A DNA stretch of 64,000 nucleotides, from NCBI RefSeq assembly GCF_001310635.1, contig NZ_BAXR01000002.1:1-64000 (forward strand), read 5' to 3'. The notes under the pieces were generated by a model. It ran no database searches, was not told the DNA's origin, and was given only the letters and a program-made list of their open reading frames with translations. This document shows positions 37,605-48,000 of this stretch, in pieces. A program made the translations under genes and the position numbers. The DNA is from Bacillus sp. JCM 19034 (GTDB lineage Bacteria > Bacillota > Bacilli > Bacillales > Bacillaceae_D). Position 1 is the stretch's first letter; each line of letters starts with the position of its first letter.

Positions 37605-38963
37605 ATGAAAGTAAGATGGATTTGGCTATTTATTATTATTTTATTCATGGGAGCTTGTTCACAGCAGGTCACGGTAGAGGAAGTGTTTGAAAGAGGGATA
37701 GAGGCACAGGAAGCCGTAGATTCTATGGTGTTAGAAACATCAGGACAGACAGATTCATTTGATCTAAATTGGGTTGCTGAGATGAATATGAGTGAAGGCA
37801 TATATTCGTTACAATATGATAATGCTTTAGAAATTTATAAGGATAAAGATACGTTTATTGGTTCACTTGATGGTGAAGCACTTGACGAGTATACCGTAGG
37901 ATTTTTAATTAACAAAGTCATCGCTGAATATGAGCAATTACTGAAGAGGTTTGACAATTATGTTGAAGATGTAAATGAAGTGTTTGAGATTGAGGTTGAA
38001 GACGAACATTATATCATCACGTATATTGGAGATGAGGAACAGCAGCAACAATTAGCTGATCAAATGTCTAGTGAAATTATCACCTTAGTATATGAAGGTG
38101 TTGAAATGTCAGAAGCAGAAGTTGAAAATATGGAATTTGTCATTACAATTGATAAGGAGTCCAATCTAGTTGCGGAGTTTGAACAAAAAGTCCGGATAAA
38201 AATCCATCTAGAGGATGATGAAGAGTTATTCACTGATCACTTTTACTTTGATGAGGATTTAACTACGTCTTATTCTCAATTTGATTCGGTTGGAGAAATT
38301 GACATGCCTGTTGTTTCAGAAAGTTCATTAGGTGGGATAGAGGAGTTAGATGAGATAGAAGCAACTCCGGTCACTATAGATTTATCTGATGAAGAAATTG
38401 AAGAGATGCAAGAAGAGGCAGCAAATTATGTAGATGCATTAGTGCAAGCGACTGTTTTTCAGAATGCTGATGGTTTTGGTGATCAAGTAGCTGGATCACA
38501 TTCGGTGGAAGAAAAACAAGCTAGTGGGGAGATGCAAAGAGATATGTTTGTAGAGTTCTATCGTCAAAATACGAAGATGAATATGGGTGAGTATGTTTCA
38601 GACGAGTTAATTGATGAATTAACAGATGCTTTTATGCATGCCATCTCTCAAACTTCTTATGAAGTGATTGATTCTCAAATAATATCTGACGAACAATTTG
38701 TGGTGACATTATCGATTACAGGTATGCTAGAATCGACAATCATGGAAGATATAGAAAATCAACTAATTGAAGAAATCGAACAAGGTACTGTAGATGGTGA
38801 TAATTGGATAGAGTACCAAGTTGAATTAATGATCGATGCGTATAATGGTGAATTTGTAGAAGGAGAAACAACAGAAGCCACTGTTAGTGTTCTTCGTGAT
38901 GATACTGGTTCGTATCACGTGTTAATGCAAGATGAATATTTGCTAGGTGGTTTTGTACAATAA
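37605..38963 (+). CDS. Large acidic lipoprotein, 452 aa
   Basis: The signal peptide ends in a lipobox (FMGACS), Cys at about residue 18. The mature protein is very acidic, with many Glu/Asp and few aromatic motifs. It falls into two parts: residues 25-230 resemble the DUF6612-type beta-rich lipoproteins (SMVLETSGQ, a LolA/LppX-like layout is possible), and residues 270-450 form a second domain like the DUF5105 family (ANYVDALVQATVFQNADGF). Function is unknown. The ATG at 37605 has AAAGGAG 10 bases upstream. A strong terminator follows. Confidence 0.75.
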   Translation: MKVRWIWLFIIILFMGACSQQVTVEEVFERGIEAQEAVDSMVLETSGQTDSFDLNWVAEMNMSEGIYSLQYDNALEIYKDKDTFIGSLDGEALDEYTVGFLINKVIAEYEQLLKRFDNYVEDVNEVFEIEVEDEHYIITYIGDEEQQQQLADQMSSEIITLVYEGVEMSEAEVENMEFVITIDKESNLVAEFEQKVRIKIHLEDDEELFTDHFYFDEDLTTSYSQFDSVGEIDMPVVSESSLGGIEELDEIEATPVTIDLSDEEIEEMQEEAANYVDALVQATVFQNADGFGDQVAGSHSVEEKQASGEMQRDMFVEFYRQNTKMNMGEYVSDELIDELTDAFMHAISQTSYEVIDSQIISDEQFVVTLSITGMLESTIMEDIENQLIEEIEQGTVDGDNWIEYQVELMIDAYNGEFVEGETTEATVSVLRDDTGSYHVLMQDEYLLGGFVQ

Positions 38964-38984
38964 TATTATAAAAGATATTGATGT

Positions 38985-39023
38985 AATGCTCCGTTAATAC
39001 AATTAGATTAGCGGAGCATTTTT
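38985..39023 (+). terminator. Rho-independent terminator
   Basis: AATGCTCCG pairs with CGGAGCATT and continues into T-run, just after the lipoprotein gene. Confidence 0.85.
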
Positions 39024-39156
39024 ACGATCTTAGTTTATTTCCATCACGCAATGAAAGAGGCAAGGGCAAATTCCTTCACATGAGAAAAGATCAAATGTAC
39101 AATAATAAAGGTGTATTACACAAATAGATTTTTTGAGAGAAAAGAGGTATGTAGAG

Positions 39157-39876
39157 ATGGCTCAATCAATTACTGGAAAAACAGCACTCATTACTGGAAG
39201 TGGTAAAGGGATTGGAAAAGCAACCGCTATCGCTCTAGCTAAAGAAGGTGTAAATGTAGGACTGCTCGCTCGAACAGAAACTGATTTAATTAAAGTAGCT
39301 GATGAACTAAAACAATTAGGTGTAAACGTGGCTTATGCAACAGCAGATGTAGCCTCGTTAGAAGAAGTAGAAAAAGCAGTGGCAGAGCTATCAAATACAT
39401 TAGGAACTTTTGATATTTTAATTAATAATGCAGGCATCGGGAAGTTTGGTGGATTTCTAGAGCTTTCTCCAGATGAATGGAAGTCAATGATAGATGTAAA
39501 TTTAATCGGAGCCTATTATGTGACGAGAGCTGTTTTACCACAGCTAATAGAAAAGAATGGTGGAGATATTATCAATGTCTCTTCTACTGCTGGACAAAAG
39601 GGTGCCCCTGTTACAAGCGCTTATAGTGCGTCAAAGTTTGGCTTGTTAGGTTTAACGGAGTCACTAGCATTAGAAGTTCGTAAACATAATATTAGGGTAA
39701 CAGCACTAACGCCAAGCACTGTAGCAACAGAGCTTGCTTATAAAGAAAACCTGACAGATGGCAATCCTGAGAAAGTAATGCAACCGGAGGATTTAGCAGA
39801 GTTTATCGTAGCTCAATTGAAGCTACATCCACGTGTATTCATCAAGTCAGCAGGTTTATGGTCAACTAATCCGTAA
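39157..39876 (+). CDS. Short-chain dehydrogenase/reductase, FabG-like
   Basis: A 239-residue classical SDR. The cofactor site is TGSGKGIG, the stabilising motif is NNAG, and the catalytic Ser, Tyr and Lys are in NVSSTAG and SAYSASK. The basic residue after the glycine motif (GLLARTE) suggests NADPH. It could be a 3-ketoacyl-ACP reductase paralogue or another ketoreductase. The inner ATG at 39157 was chosen over 39133 because it aligns with the family start and has AGAGGT in front. The frame is intact and it is a single gene unit. Confidence 0.87.
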   Translation: MAQSITGKTALITGSGKGIGKATAIALAKEGVNVGLLARTETDLIKVADELKQLGVNVAYATADVASLEEVEKAVAELSNTLGTFDILINNAGIGKFGGFLELSPDEWKSMIDVNLIGAYYVTRAVLPQLIEKNGGDIINVSSTAGQKGAPVTSAYSASKFGLLGLTESLALEVRKHNIRVTALTPSTVATELAYKENLTDGNPEKVMQPEDLAEFIVAQLKLHPRVFIKSAGLWSTNP

Positions 39877-39892
39877 ATATATGAATCATTTT

Positions 39893-39935
39893 GATGGTTA
39901 TTGTGTTACTAATATTCGCAATAACCATCTTTTTC
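39893..39935 (+). terminator. Rho-independent terminator
   Basis: GATGGTTATTG pairs with CAATAACCATC over a 15-base loop and is followed by TTTTTC. A second hairpin with seven T (CTCTTCAGCG with CACTGGAGAG) follows at about 40071-40105. Confidence 0.8.
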
Positions 39936-40186
39936 TTTTACCTCTTTTTTGTTCATGCTGGAACTACAGAAGCAAATTGTTACCACCGTTCTAAAATTAT
40001 ATATGAAATCAGGAGAAAGAAACATTAAGTGGAAATAACAACTTCTACCTATTTATTATGAAAAATTGTCTCTTCAGCGTTTTAAAGCACTGGAGAGCTT
40101 TTTTTATAGTAATAAAGCAATTGATAAGAAATCTATCTTTGTTCAAATGCTATAATTGGTAAAAAAGAAAAGGATCAGTGATAGAA

Positions 40187-40554
40187 ATGAAAACCCAACT
40201 TCAATCATTTATTGAAACATTTAATGAAGCATTTGCACAAAAAAATCTAGACGTTATTGCCAATAGTGTGACTGATGATGTTGTTTGGAAAATGGTAGGA
40301 GAGCGAACGGTTTCTGGAAAAGAAGCAATGATACATATGTTGAAAGATATGGATGATGGACAAGTATACAAGCTGACGATTGATTATATTATCACACATG
40401 GGAAAATTGCTTCGGCAAATGGCAGGATGGAAACTTCCGATCAATCGGGTTCAACTTATGTATATGAATTTTGTGATGTTTATCAGTTGAACAAACACAA
40501 AGGTGGCAAGATTCAAAAATGACATCATACGCTATAGAAGTAAGAGAAGAGTAG
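40187..40554 (+). CDS. SnoaL/NTF2-like protein (frameshifted at the end)
   Basis: About 122 residues of a cone-shaped alpha+beta barrel: SFIETFNEAFAQKNLDVIAN is the typical first helix pair and VYEFCDVYQL the last strands. The A5 run at 40515-40519 lacks one A; corrected, it ends KIQKMTSYAIEVREE rather than stopping at 40522. Such proteins bind small hydrophobic ligands or act as isomerases. The corrected stop is one base before the next start, indicating coupled translation with the RibD-C/DHFR-like gene. Confidence 0.72.
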
Positions 40555-40555
40555 C

Positions 40556-41148
40556 ATGACAGAGCGCAAAGTCATTTATTCGCAAATGGTCTCACTTGAT
40601 GGCTATATTGAAGGTCCCAATCAAGACATCGAGTGGGGAAAGCCAGGTGAAGAACTATTTCAACATTTTAATGACCAAGACAATAATATTGACACCCACA
40701 TATACGGAAGAAGAACTTATGAAAATATGAGAGATTATTGGTCAAAACGAGCAGATAACCCGGAAGCGTCAAAAGAAGAAGTGGAATTTTCCGAGGTGTG
40801 GAACAATATCGAAAAAGTTGTTTTTCTACTACAATTAAAAATGTAGAAGGAAATTGTATACTCATTCGCGATAGCGTTCAAACAGAAATTGAAAAGCTAA
40901 AAAAGCAATCTGGGAAGGATATGTCACTTGGAGGTGCGACACTTGCTAAAACGTTTATCTCACTAGGTTTAATAGATGAATATCACCTATATATCCATCC
41001 TATTTTACTAGGGGATGGACGACGTTTATTTCCTGGATTACAAGCAAATACAAATTTAGTGCTGTTGGAATCAAAGGTATTTGATCAAGCTGTCATGATG
41101 CTTCGCTATGCTCCGATAAGAAAGAAACAGGTTAAAGAGGAAAGGTAA
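40556..41148 (+). CDS. Dihydrofolate reductase-like (RibD C-terminal) protein 1 (frameshifted)
   Basis: About 197 residues of the RibD_C/DHFR-like fold: VSLDGYIEGPNQDIEW, HIYGRRTYENM, then, after one missing T in the run 40821-40825, FSTTIKNVEGNCIL, MSLGGATLAKTFI and IHPILLGDGRRLF. It likely uses NADPH to reduce an unknown substrate. It is the partner of the NTF2-like gene. A second, intact relative lies at 43129. It converges with the TetR gene and shares a terminator with it. Confidence 0.78.
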
Positions 41149-41170
41149 GATTTTAGCTTTCCTCTTTTTT
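41135..41170. terminator. Bidirectional terminator between convergent genes
   Basis: AAAGAGGAAAG pairs with CTTTCCTCTTT with T-runs on both strands, spanning the ends of the DHFR-like and TetR genes. Confidence 0.8.
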
Positions 41171-41746
41171 AAATGTGTAGATTGTTTGAGTTAGAACGTT
41201 CATAACATCCTCAAGCTTTGATTTGTAATCTGACTGCTGAGCTAGCCATAAGGCTGATTCATTCATTGCACCAGATAGAATATGAGTAAGAGCTTCAATC
41301 GATGTTGGTCTTAGGTGACCTGCTGCTTGCATCAAATGAAGCTGCTCATATAGAGACTTCATTGAATACGATTCATCCATTTGTCGCCATGTTTCCCAAC
41401 CTAGAACGGCGGGACCATCAATTAATAAGATTTGCCGGTTGTCTTCTTTTATGGCAGACATAATAAACGCTTGACATCCATTTAATAATTGCCTCCAGAC
41501 ATCAGTACTTTTGGCTGCTTCGCTCTCAACCTGTTCTGCAATTTCCAATTGTATTCTTTCAAAAACGGTGAGAAAAAGTCCTTTTTTATTTTTAAAGTGA
41601 TGGTAAAGTGCTCCTCTCGTTACACCTGCCTCTTTTACAAGATCCTCCAAAGACGTTTTGTGATAGCCTCGTAACGTAAATTGTTTGCGGGCAATTGAAA
41701 TGAGGTTCTCTATTGTTACTTCCGCTTCTTCTTTTGTTCTTTTCAT
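41153..41746 (-). CDS. TetR-family repressor
   Basis: A 197-residue regulator. The helix-turn-helix is at residues 12-55: ARKQFTLRGYHKTSLEDLVK, EAGVTRGALYHHFKNKKGLF. The C-terminal ligand domain carries a GPAVLGWETWRQMDE segment found in a large subgroup (TetR_C_13-like). It ends the minus-strand unit after the AlkD-like gene (34-base gap). The palindrome at 43018-43038 in front of the first gene of that unit is its probable operator, so it would repress its own operon. Confidence 0.9.
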   Translation of the reverse strand: MKRTKEEAEVTIENLISIARKQFTLRGYHKTSLEDLVKEAGVTRGALYHHFKNKKGLFLTVFERIQLEIAEQVESEAAKSTDVWRQLLNGCQAFIMSAIKEDNRQILLIDGPAVLGWETWRQMDESYSMKSLYEQLHLMQAAGHLRPTSIEALTHILSGAMNESALWLAQQSDYKSKLEDVMNVLTQTIYTFKKEES

Positions 41747-41780
41747 GGGGTGAGACTCCTTTAATTAACTTACTTATGAT

Positions 41781-42563
41781 TTACATGAGTTTATTTAAGA
41801 AGTCAAGGGCCTTGTCATTTTTTTGTTTTATGAGAGTTCTTAAACCATGTTGTACTATTTTGTGATGATAGGGCTTGTCTCCATTGATGATTGTCTCAAG
41901 CCAGTTTACTGTTTGTTCTGTATGGCTTTTAGATAAATCATTTATATGGTTTGCAACTGACTTTCGGACGTAAGGCGATGGATCATTTAGTAATGGCTCT
42001 AGTAGGTGGAAATGATTAGTAACATCATTTTTTATCACATTAATCTTCTTGGCCCAAGGAAGACGTGGGCGAGTTCCTTCACTTACAAGACGCCGTACAT
42101 GCGAATTTGAATCGGTTAGCCAGCGTTGTAACACTATGTACGTTTGATCTGGACTGTTTGTAATGTACGGTCGTATCGCATATTCGGATGTATGTCGTTT
42201 CGTAATTTCATAGAGTGCATGTAGTGATTGATGTTGGTCATTAAGACCATAGACCTCTACAAAGTGAGCAACAGGCATAAGAAAATAACCATTTGTAAAC
42301 ATCCCTTCCTCTGTTTCATTTTCCGGTCCAAGGATGTTTAACAAAATCGATAGTGCAACTGGATATTCGTGAGGTAAATGTTCCCTCAATGCTTGACTAA
42401 TAACAGCTACCCTTCCTTTTAATTCGAGTGGAGTGACTTGCTTCTCAACGGATCGAATAAAAGAATTCGCAGGAAATGAAGGGTGATGTGCGACAATCAG
42501 CGTTGAAAGATGGTGAGCAAGGTCTTCATTAAAATAATTTTTCAATGCGATTGATTGTGCCAT
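41781..42563 (-). CDS. DNA alkylation repair protein, AlkC/AlkD-like HEAT repeats
   Basis: A 260-residue alpha-helical protein with HEAT-like repeats. The motif SHVRRLVSEGTRPRLPWA and the repeats SPYVRKSVANHINDL are typical of the DNA alkylation repair superfamily. AlkD-type enzymes excise N3- or N7-alkylated purines without flipping the base; whether this member is an active glycosylase is uncertain. It begins directly at the stop codon of the VOC gene, so the genes are cotranscribed. Confidence 0.85.
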   Translation of the reverse strand: MAQSIALKNYFNEDLAHHLSTLIVAHHPSFPANSFIRSVEKQVTPLELKGRVAVISQALREHLPHEYPVALSILLNILGPENETEEGMFTNGYFLMPVAHFVEVYGLNDQHQSLHALYEITKRHTSEYAIRPYITNSPDQTYIVLQRWLTDSNSHVRRLVSEGTRPRLPWAKKINVIKNDVTNHFHLLEPLLNDPSPYVRKSVANHINDLSKSHTEQTVNWLETIINGDKPYHHKIVQHGLRTLIKQKNDKALDFLNKLM

Positions 42564-42983
42564 TTATTTTTCATCCCAAATGTTTTCATTGTAATGCTTA
42601 TTATACGTTTCATCTGGTGGTATCACTTTAATAATGTCTAACAATGTACCGTTTGGATCGCTCGTAATAAAGTGACGCTGACCGAATGATTCATCACGGA
42701 TATCTAAATGTAAAGGTAGTTTTTGCTTGAGAATTAAATCTTCATAAAGCTTATCAACATCATCGACTTCAAAATTGAGTATAAGACCTTCTGTTATTGC
42801 TCGAAATCCTTCCGGTATGGTCGGGTGGCTGTGGTTTAGTAAAGCCAGTTCAAAGGTTCCCTTTTGCAAACTTACATACCAATCTGCTTCAAAAATTGGC
42901 TTAAAGTCAAAATGTGTTTGATAAAATAAGCTAGTTTCTTCAATGCTATTCGTTAAAATTACGGGATAAAAGCTATTCATCAT
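42564..42983 (-). CDS. VOC/glyoxalase-like protein
   Basis: A 139-residue protein with two beta-alpha-beta-beta-beta modules of the vicinal-oxygen-chelate fold: [20 protein letters not shown] at the start and [16 protein letters not shown] at the end. In this superfamily members are dioxygenases, lyases or drug-binding resistance proteins; metal ligands are not obvious here, so a binding protein is possible. AAGGAGG precedes the ATG. It is the first gene of a three-gene operon with the AlkD-like and TetR genes. Confidence 0.83.
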   Translation of the reverse strand: MMNSFYPVILTNSIEETSLFYQTHFDFKPIFEADWYVSLQKGTFELALLNHSHPTIPEGFRAITEGLILNFEVDDVDKLYEDLILKQKLPLHLDIRDESFGQRHFITSDPNGTLLDIIKVIPPDETYNKHYNENIWDEK

Positions 42984-43017
42984 TTAAACCTCCTTAGGAT
43001 CGTGTATAATGATTTTA

Positions 43018-43038
43018 ACATACATACAGTATGTATGT
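43018..43038 (-). promoter_or_regulatory. 21-bp palindromic operator between -35 and -10
   Basis: ACATACATAC, a central A/T pair, GTATGTATGT: a perfect inverted repeat 35 bases before the VOC gene. On the minus strand it lies between TTTACA (-35) and TTAAAAT (-10), with 17-base spacing. Binding of TetR here would block the promoter of the operon that encodes it. Confidence 0.75.
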
Positions 43039-43128
43039 AAATAGGCAATATATAAGAAATCCTGAATCTATGTTTCTTGTTAGTATAAGGTAGGAAGCAA
43101 TAGATTATTAATGAGAGGATGAAAATGG

Positions 43129-43686
43129 ATGAGGAAGCTGATTTTGTCGATGGTTATGTCCTTAGATGGATTTATAGAAACGAGGGATAAAGATATATCG
43201 TGGCATATTTGGGACGATGAAATGCAAGCGTATATGGCTGATTTTTTAGAAGGATGTGATGAATTACTCTATGGTCGAAAAGCGTATGAAATGATGATTG
43301 ATTATTGGCCGGAAGCAGAGAAGAATATGGATCATTCTAAAGAGCATCGTAATTTTGCTAGCAAAATGAATTCACTGAATAAAGTTGTTTACTCTCGTAC
43401 GTTAAACGAGGCAACGTGGAACGCTCGAATCGTAAAGGAAAATATTATTGATGAAGTTATAGATATGAAGAAAAGAGGAGGGAAGAATATCGTGTTACTT
43501 GCAGGATCTACACTAGCTGCAACATTGATTAAGCATAACGTTATTGATGAATATCGAATCATCGTTAATCCGGTTGTATTAGGTGATGGTCAACCATTAT
43601 TTAAAGAAAGGCCACAAGCGATTGAACTTGTAAAAACAGAATCATTTCAATGTGGAAACGTGCTGCTAATTTATAAGGCGATATGA
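43129..43686 (+). CDS. Dihydrofolate reductase-like (RibD C-terminal) protein 2
   Basis: A 185-residue protein like the one at 40556: MVMSLDGFIETRDKDISWHI, ELLYGRKAYEMM, KVVYSRTL, NIVLLAGSTLAATLIKHNVI and VNPVVLGDGQPLF. The frame is intact. It is probably NADPH-dependent, with unknown substrate. GAGAGGATGA serves as ribosome binding site. It is divergent from the TetR-controlled operon, with the 21-bp operator about 90 bases upstream, so it may be under the same control. Confidence 0.85.
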   Translation: MRKLILSMVMSLDGFIETRDKDISWHIWDDEMQAYMADFLEGCDELLYGRKAYEMMIDYWPEAEKNMDHSKEHRNFASKMNSLNKVVYSRTLNEATWNARIVKENIIDEVIDMKKRGGKNIVLLAGSTLAATLIKHNVIDEYRIIVNPVVLGDGQPLFKERPQAIELVKTESFQCGNVLLIYKAI

Positions 43687-43884
43687 TCTAGAAAAATGGA
43701 ATGATGAACAGTTAGAACTTCCGTGGTCAATGGTGTTTATTTGCGACTATTAAGTATTACGGGGCAAGTGCTGATGAACGTGAATAGTGAACGCTTCAAC
43801 AAGAACTTTGTTTTACCTGGACAGACATAAAATCCCTACCTATGCGATAAGTTTGGGTGAGAAGGTAAAGGAGGGATCGATAAA

Positions 43885-44679
43885 ATGAAGACATTTGAAG
43901 AGGTAGCAAGATTCGAAAATAGCTTTTGGTTACAAGTTTTAGGAGATCATGCTCGATTCATTCACGATGCGTTAGCACCAAGCGAAGCAGAGAAAATTAA
44001 GGAAGCACGTTATTTTATCGATGCGTTTGACCAGTTGTTAGTGAATGTCAATACAGAGGATCCTGTTCTTTTAAGCAACATAGTCACGGAGGAAGTGCAA
44101 AAGCTAAGAGACTATAAACTTATCATTATTGGGGAGCATTTAATAGGAAAAGTGAAAATTGGGTTAGGTCCAACGTTTCTTAACCATATGGTGAATGAGT
44201 TAGATGAATATCTCGTCATATTAGAATATTTGACTAAAGGTCAGTCACCACCGACGTTTCATGAACTTCATCATCATTTAATTTGGTTACTGGATGCAGC
44301 AGGTCATGCAGGAGCGATCACCGATAATATGGATCGAATTGAAAAGGATATTCGTGGTAAAAGCATGGCTTTTACGAAAGAATTCGAAGAGTTTTACTTA
44401 AAGGCTGTGGAATTAAAAGGGTTTCTTCGTACAAACCTTTCAAAATTCCCTGCCCTGGAACGATTTAATAAAGATGTAGCATTTGAGATGCAGCTATTCC
44501 AATGCTTTGTTGATGAAATCGAGGAGCTAGAGTTAAGTAAACAAGCATTGGGGACATTTGCTCCTTTAATGGCTGATCATATGATGAGAGAGCAGTGCTA
44601 TTATTTAATGAAGCTCGCTGAAACAACTGAGGTGGAGGACCCAAAATGTGATCCGACAAAGCCTAGGTTAGAATCATAA
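43885..44679 (+). CDS. DUF2935 ferritin-like protein
   Basis: A 264-residue helical protein of DUF2935: two four-helix, ferritin-like modules. Metal-type ligands are visible in the first (FENSFWLQVLGDHARFIHDA) and second (HELHHHLIWLLDAAGHAGAI; MADHMMREQCYYLMKL) halves. Such proteins probably hold a di-iron or di-manganese site; a function is not established. GAAGGTAAAGGAGG precedes the ATG. A strong terminator follows. The short gap 43687-43884 upstream shows nothing. Confidence 0.87.
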   Translation: MKTFEEVARFENSFWLQVLGDHARFIHDALAPSEAEKIKEARYFIDAFDQLLVNVNTEDPVLLSNIVTEEVQKLRDYKLIIIGEHLIGKVKIGLGPTFLNHMVNELDEYLVILEYLTKGQSPPTFHELHHHLIWLLDAAGHAGAITDNMDRIEKDIRGKSMAFTKEFEEFYLKAVELKGFLRTNLSKFPALERFNKDVAFEMQLFQCFVDEIEELELSKQALGTFAPLMADHMMREQCYYLMKLAETTEVEDPKCDPTKPRLES

Positions 44680-44714
44680 AACAAAAATGTGTCTTTTGAA
44701 CTCCTTTTTCATTT

Positions 44715-44758
44715 AAAGCATTCTTTAAAGTTATTTTGACTTTAAGGAATGCTTTTTA
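44715..44758 (+). terminator. Strong rho-independent terminator
   Basis: AAAGCATTCTTTAAAGT pairs with ACTTTAAGGAATGCTTT (one mismatch) and is followed by T-run. Confidence 0.88.
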
Positions 44759-45022
44759 TTTTTGTCTATTTTAAAACTACCACACGATGCTTCATTACAT
44801 ACTTTGCTATTTTCTTTTAGGAAATTTTAAAAACTTAAACAAAACTTAAACTTCAGTTAGTAGGATGAATGATATATCGGTTTGATTATATGAATACAAC
44901 AAAAGACCTATTGTTTGTTGAATGGAACGAGAAGATGAAAGCCTTTCGTTCAAACAACAATTATCCATAAATCTACAGGCATAAATGTTATATCGCAAAT
45001 AATGGAGAGGAGAAAGGAAAAA

Positions 45023-48000
45023 ATGAGAAAGCTAAGTTATTTTATGAAAAAGGTCGGCGTTATTGGGTTAGTACTACTTCTTATCTACTCAAGCGTTCTC
45101 CCGATCGAAATCGTCATCGCTGAAGATGGAGGAGGCGATTTCTTGATCATTGAGGAAGAAGAAGACTTGATGGTTGATGTTGAAGAAGGTTCTAGTGATG
45201 AAGATGTAGAGCTGCATTTGATTTAGAAAATGAGGAGTCCATTGACGAGGATGATGATAGCGAGTTTAACATTGATGGCATGTTAGTAGAGGAAGAGGAT
45301 ATCAAGGAACAAGAGGTTATCGAGGAACAAGAGGATAAGACAGCGCAAATGACCGAAATGGATGAGTCTGAGTCCGTCATGGAGATAGCAAGTGTGAGTT
45401 CTACAATGTTCTCGAGTGGCGATGGAACTGCTGACAATCCTTATATTATAGAGACGGCAGAGCAATTAGACGCAATGAGGAATAATTTAACCGCACATTA
45501 TCAGTTAGGGAATGATATTGACCTGAGTGCTTATAGCTCAGGTGAGGGGTGGAAGCCGATTGGGGGAGCTCCCTTTCAATTTAGTGGTACGTTTGATGGG
45601 CGAGGCTACGTGATTACTGGTTTGAAGATAAATCGGCAAGAAGATAATCAAGGTTTATTCGGAAGGCTTGGAGTATACGGTGAAATTAAAGATGTAACTT
45701 AGTAGGTGTTGATATACATGCTAATAACAGTGTCGGTGCATTACTAGGATTTCAATTGGGTGGTACGATTGAAAAATGTAACGATTTCAGGAAGTGTTAG
45801 TGGTGAAATGTGGGTCGGTGGTTTAGTTGGACAAGTAAGTAATAGTTCAATAATAAGTAAGTCATCTGGAAGTGGTACAGTTTCAGGAGTTATGACTGTT
45901 GGTGGATTAGTTGGTGGGGCATTTCATAATGGCATAATTAATCAGTCATTCACTAATAGCGTGGTCTCAGGGAATGAATATGTTGGTGGGTTAGCTGGTG
46001 CTATTAACGGTCTCACTATATCCCAGTCTTATTCAAAAGGAACAGTATCAGGGTCTGGATTTGCAATTGGAGCCTTAGTAGGACAGATCAATAGCGGTAA
46101 AATGGAGCGATTATTTACAACGGCATCAACAGGTAGAAAAGGTGGATTGGCAGGTTCTTTTAATATAGAAGAACTCGAACAATCACATTTATATTGGAAT
46201 ACAAGTGTATATGATCCAATTCCGGGAGGCGCTCTTTTAGGAGACCCAATGACAGAAGAACAGTTGAAACAGAAAAGTACATTTCGTGAATGGGATTTTA
46301 CGAATACGTGGTATATGTATAATGGGCAAACATTTCCGTTCTTACATTGGGAAGATCCTATTAAAAAGCTAGAGGTTGATATCGACTCCTCCGCAATAGA
46401 AATAGGGAAAAAGGGACAGCTAACTGTTACGGCGATTCACGAGCGAGATACTTATAATGGGACGGAAAATGCTGAGTTTAATGTGACATCAGGAGAGCGT
46501 CTTGTTGACGTGAGTGATTCTGGAGTTGTAACAGCAAAAGAAACTGGAAATGCTGTTATTACCGTCACTCTCCATGGTGAGGTTAGCACAATTGACGTTG
46601 AGGTAGTGGCTGCTTCGAAATTTGCGGGCGGAGATGGTTCTGAGGAAAATCCTTATATTATTGAATCGGCAGAGCAGTTAAATGCGGTAAGAGATGATTT
46701 AGGTGCTCATTACAGATTAGGTAATGATATTGATTTATCAGCATACAGCCTTGGGCAAGGCTGGGTACCGATTGGGATTGATATTAACTTCAATCCTTTC
46801 AATGGTACATTTGATGGAAATGGTTATGCGATTAAAAATTTGATGATTAATCGAAATCACACTAGACAAGATAATCAAGGACTATTTGGTGTACTTGGTA
46901 GAGACGGTGTGATTAAGGATGTTTCTTTAGAAGGTATAGATATTAGTAGTAATCAAGGTTTCTCTATTGGTGGATTAGTTGGCCTTAATTATGGTGAAAT
47001 TAGTGGAGTGAGCTCAATGGTACGGTTGAGGGAAGATATTATGTTGGTGGACTAATTGGTAGAAACCATGGAGATGTTAACCAAACATATGCTGAAGGTC
47101 TTGTTTTTGGTTTTAGTAGAGTAGGTGGATTGATTGGAGAAAACTATGGTGATGTTATTCAATCGTCCGCTGAAGCCTATGTAAACGGTGATGACTACAT
47201 TGGTGGGTTAGTTGGATTGAATCTTAGTACTGGAAATGGTATAAGTCAATCATTTGCAAAATCTACTGTAAAAGGAAATCTAGATGTCGGTGGTTTAGTA
47301 GGACAAAATCAAAATACTATAGTTCAATCATATGCTGAGAGTACCGTAGAAGGACATCGAAATATCGGTGGCTTGATAGGAAATCAATCATGGAGCAACA
47401 AAAAAGTAAGTGAGTCCTATTCCAATAGTTTAGTAACAGGACATGAGAACATTGGAGGTTTAGTAGGTTTAAAGCATGATGTAGCGATTATTGAAGCTTC
47501 TTATTGGAATAGTAGTGTCCAGAGAGGAGATTCTTTAGATAATGGGTTCGGGACAGCTTTGACGGAAGAAGAATTAAAACGATTTAACACATATAATGAT
47601 TGGGACACTACAAATACATGGTACGTTTATAATGATCAGACGTTTCCTATTTTACAGTGGGAAAACCCATTGGAAGAAGTTGAGGTAGACATTGATTCTT
47701 CTGAGTTGAAGATTGAGGAAACTGCTCAACTGACAGTTACAGCAAACCATCAAGAAGGTTCCTTTGATGGAACGAGTACCGCTAACTATGAAGTTACAGA
47801 AGGAGATCAATTGGTTGACGTAGATCAAAATGGGATTGTAACAGCAAAAGAAAGTGGTGAGGCTGTTATTACCGTTACACTTTATGGTGAAGTGAACACA
47901 ATTGATGTAACAGTTGTAGAACCACTATTTACGGAAGGTGACGGAACAGCTGATAATCCTTATATTATTACGACAGCAGAACAATTAGATGGTGTAAGAG

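Noticed and set aside
45192..45465. Serine-rich minus-strand frames at the start of the adhesin gene
   Set aside because: They are complementary to its Glu/Asp-rich segment; composition is explained by that alone.
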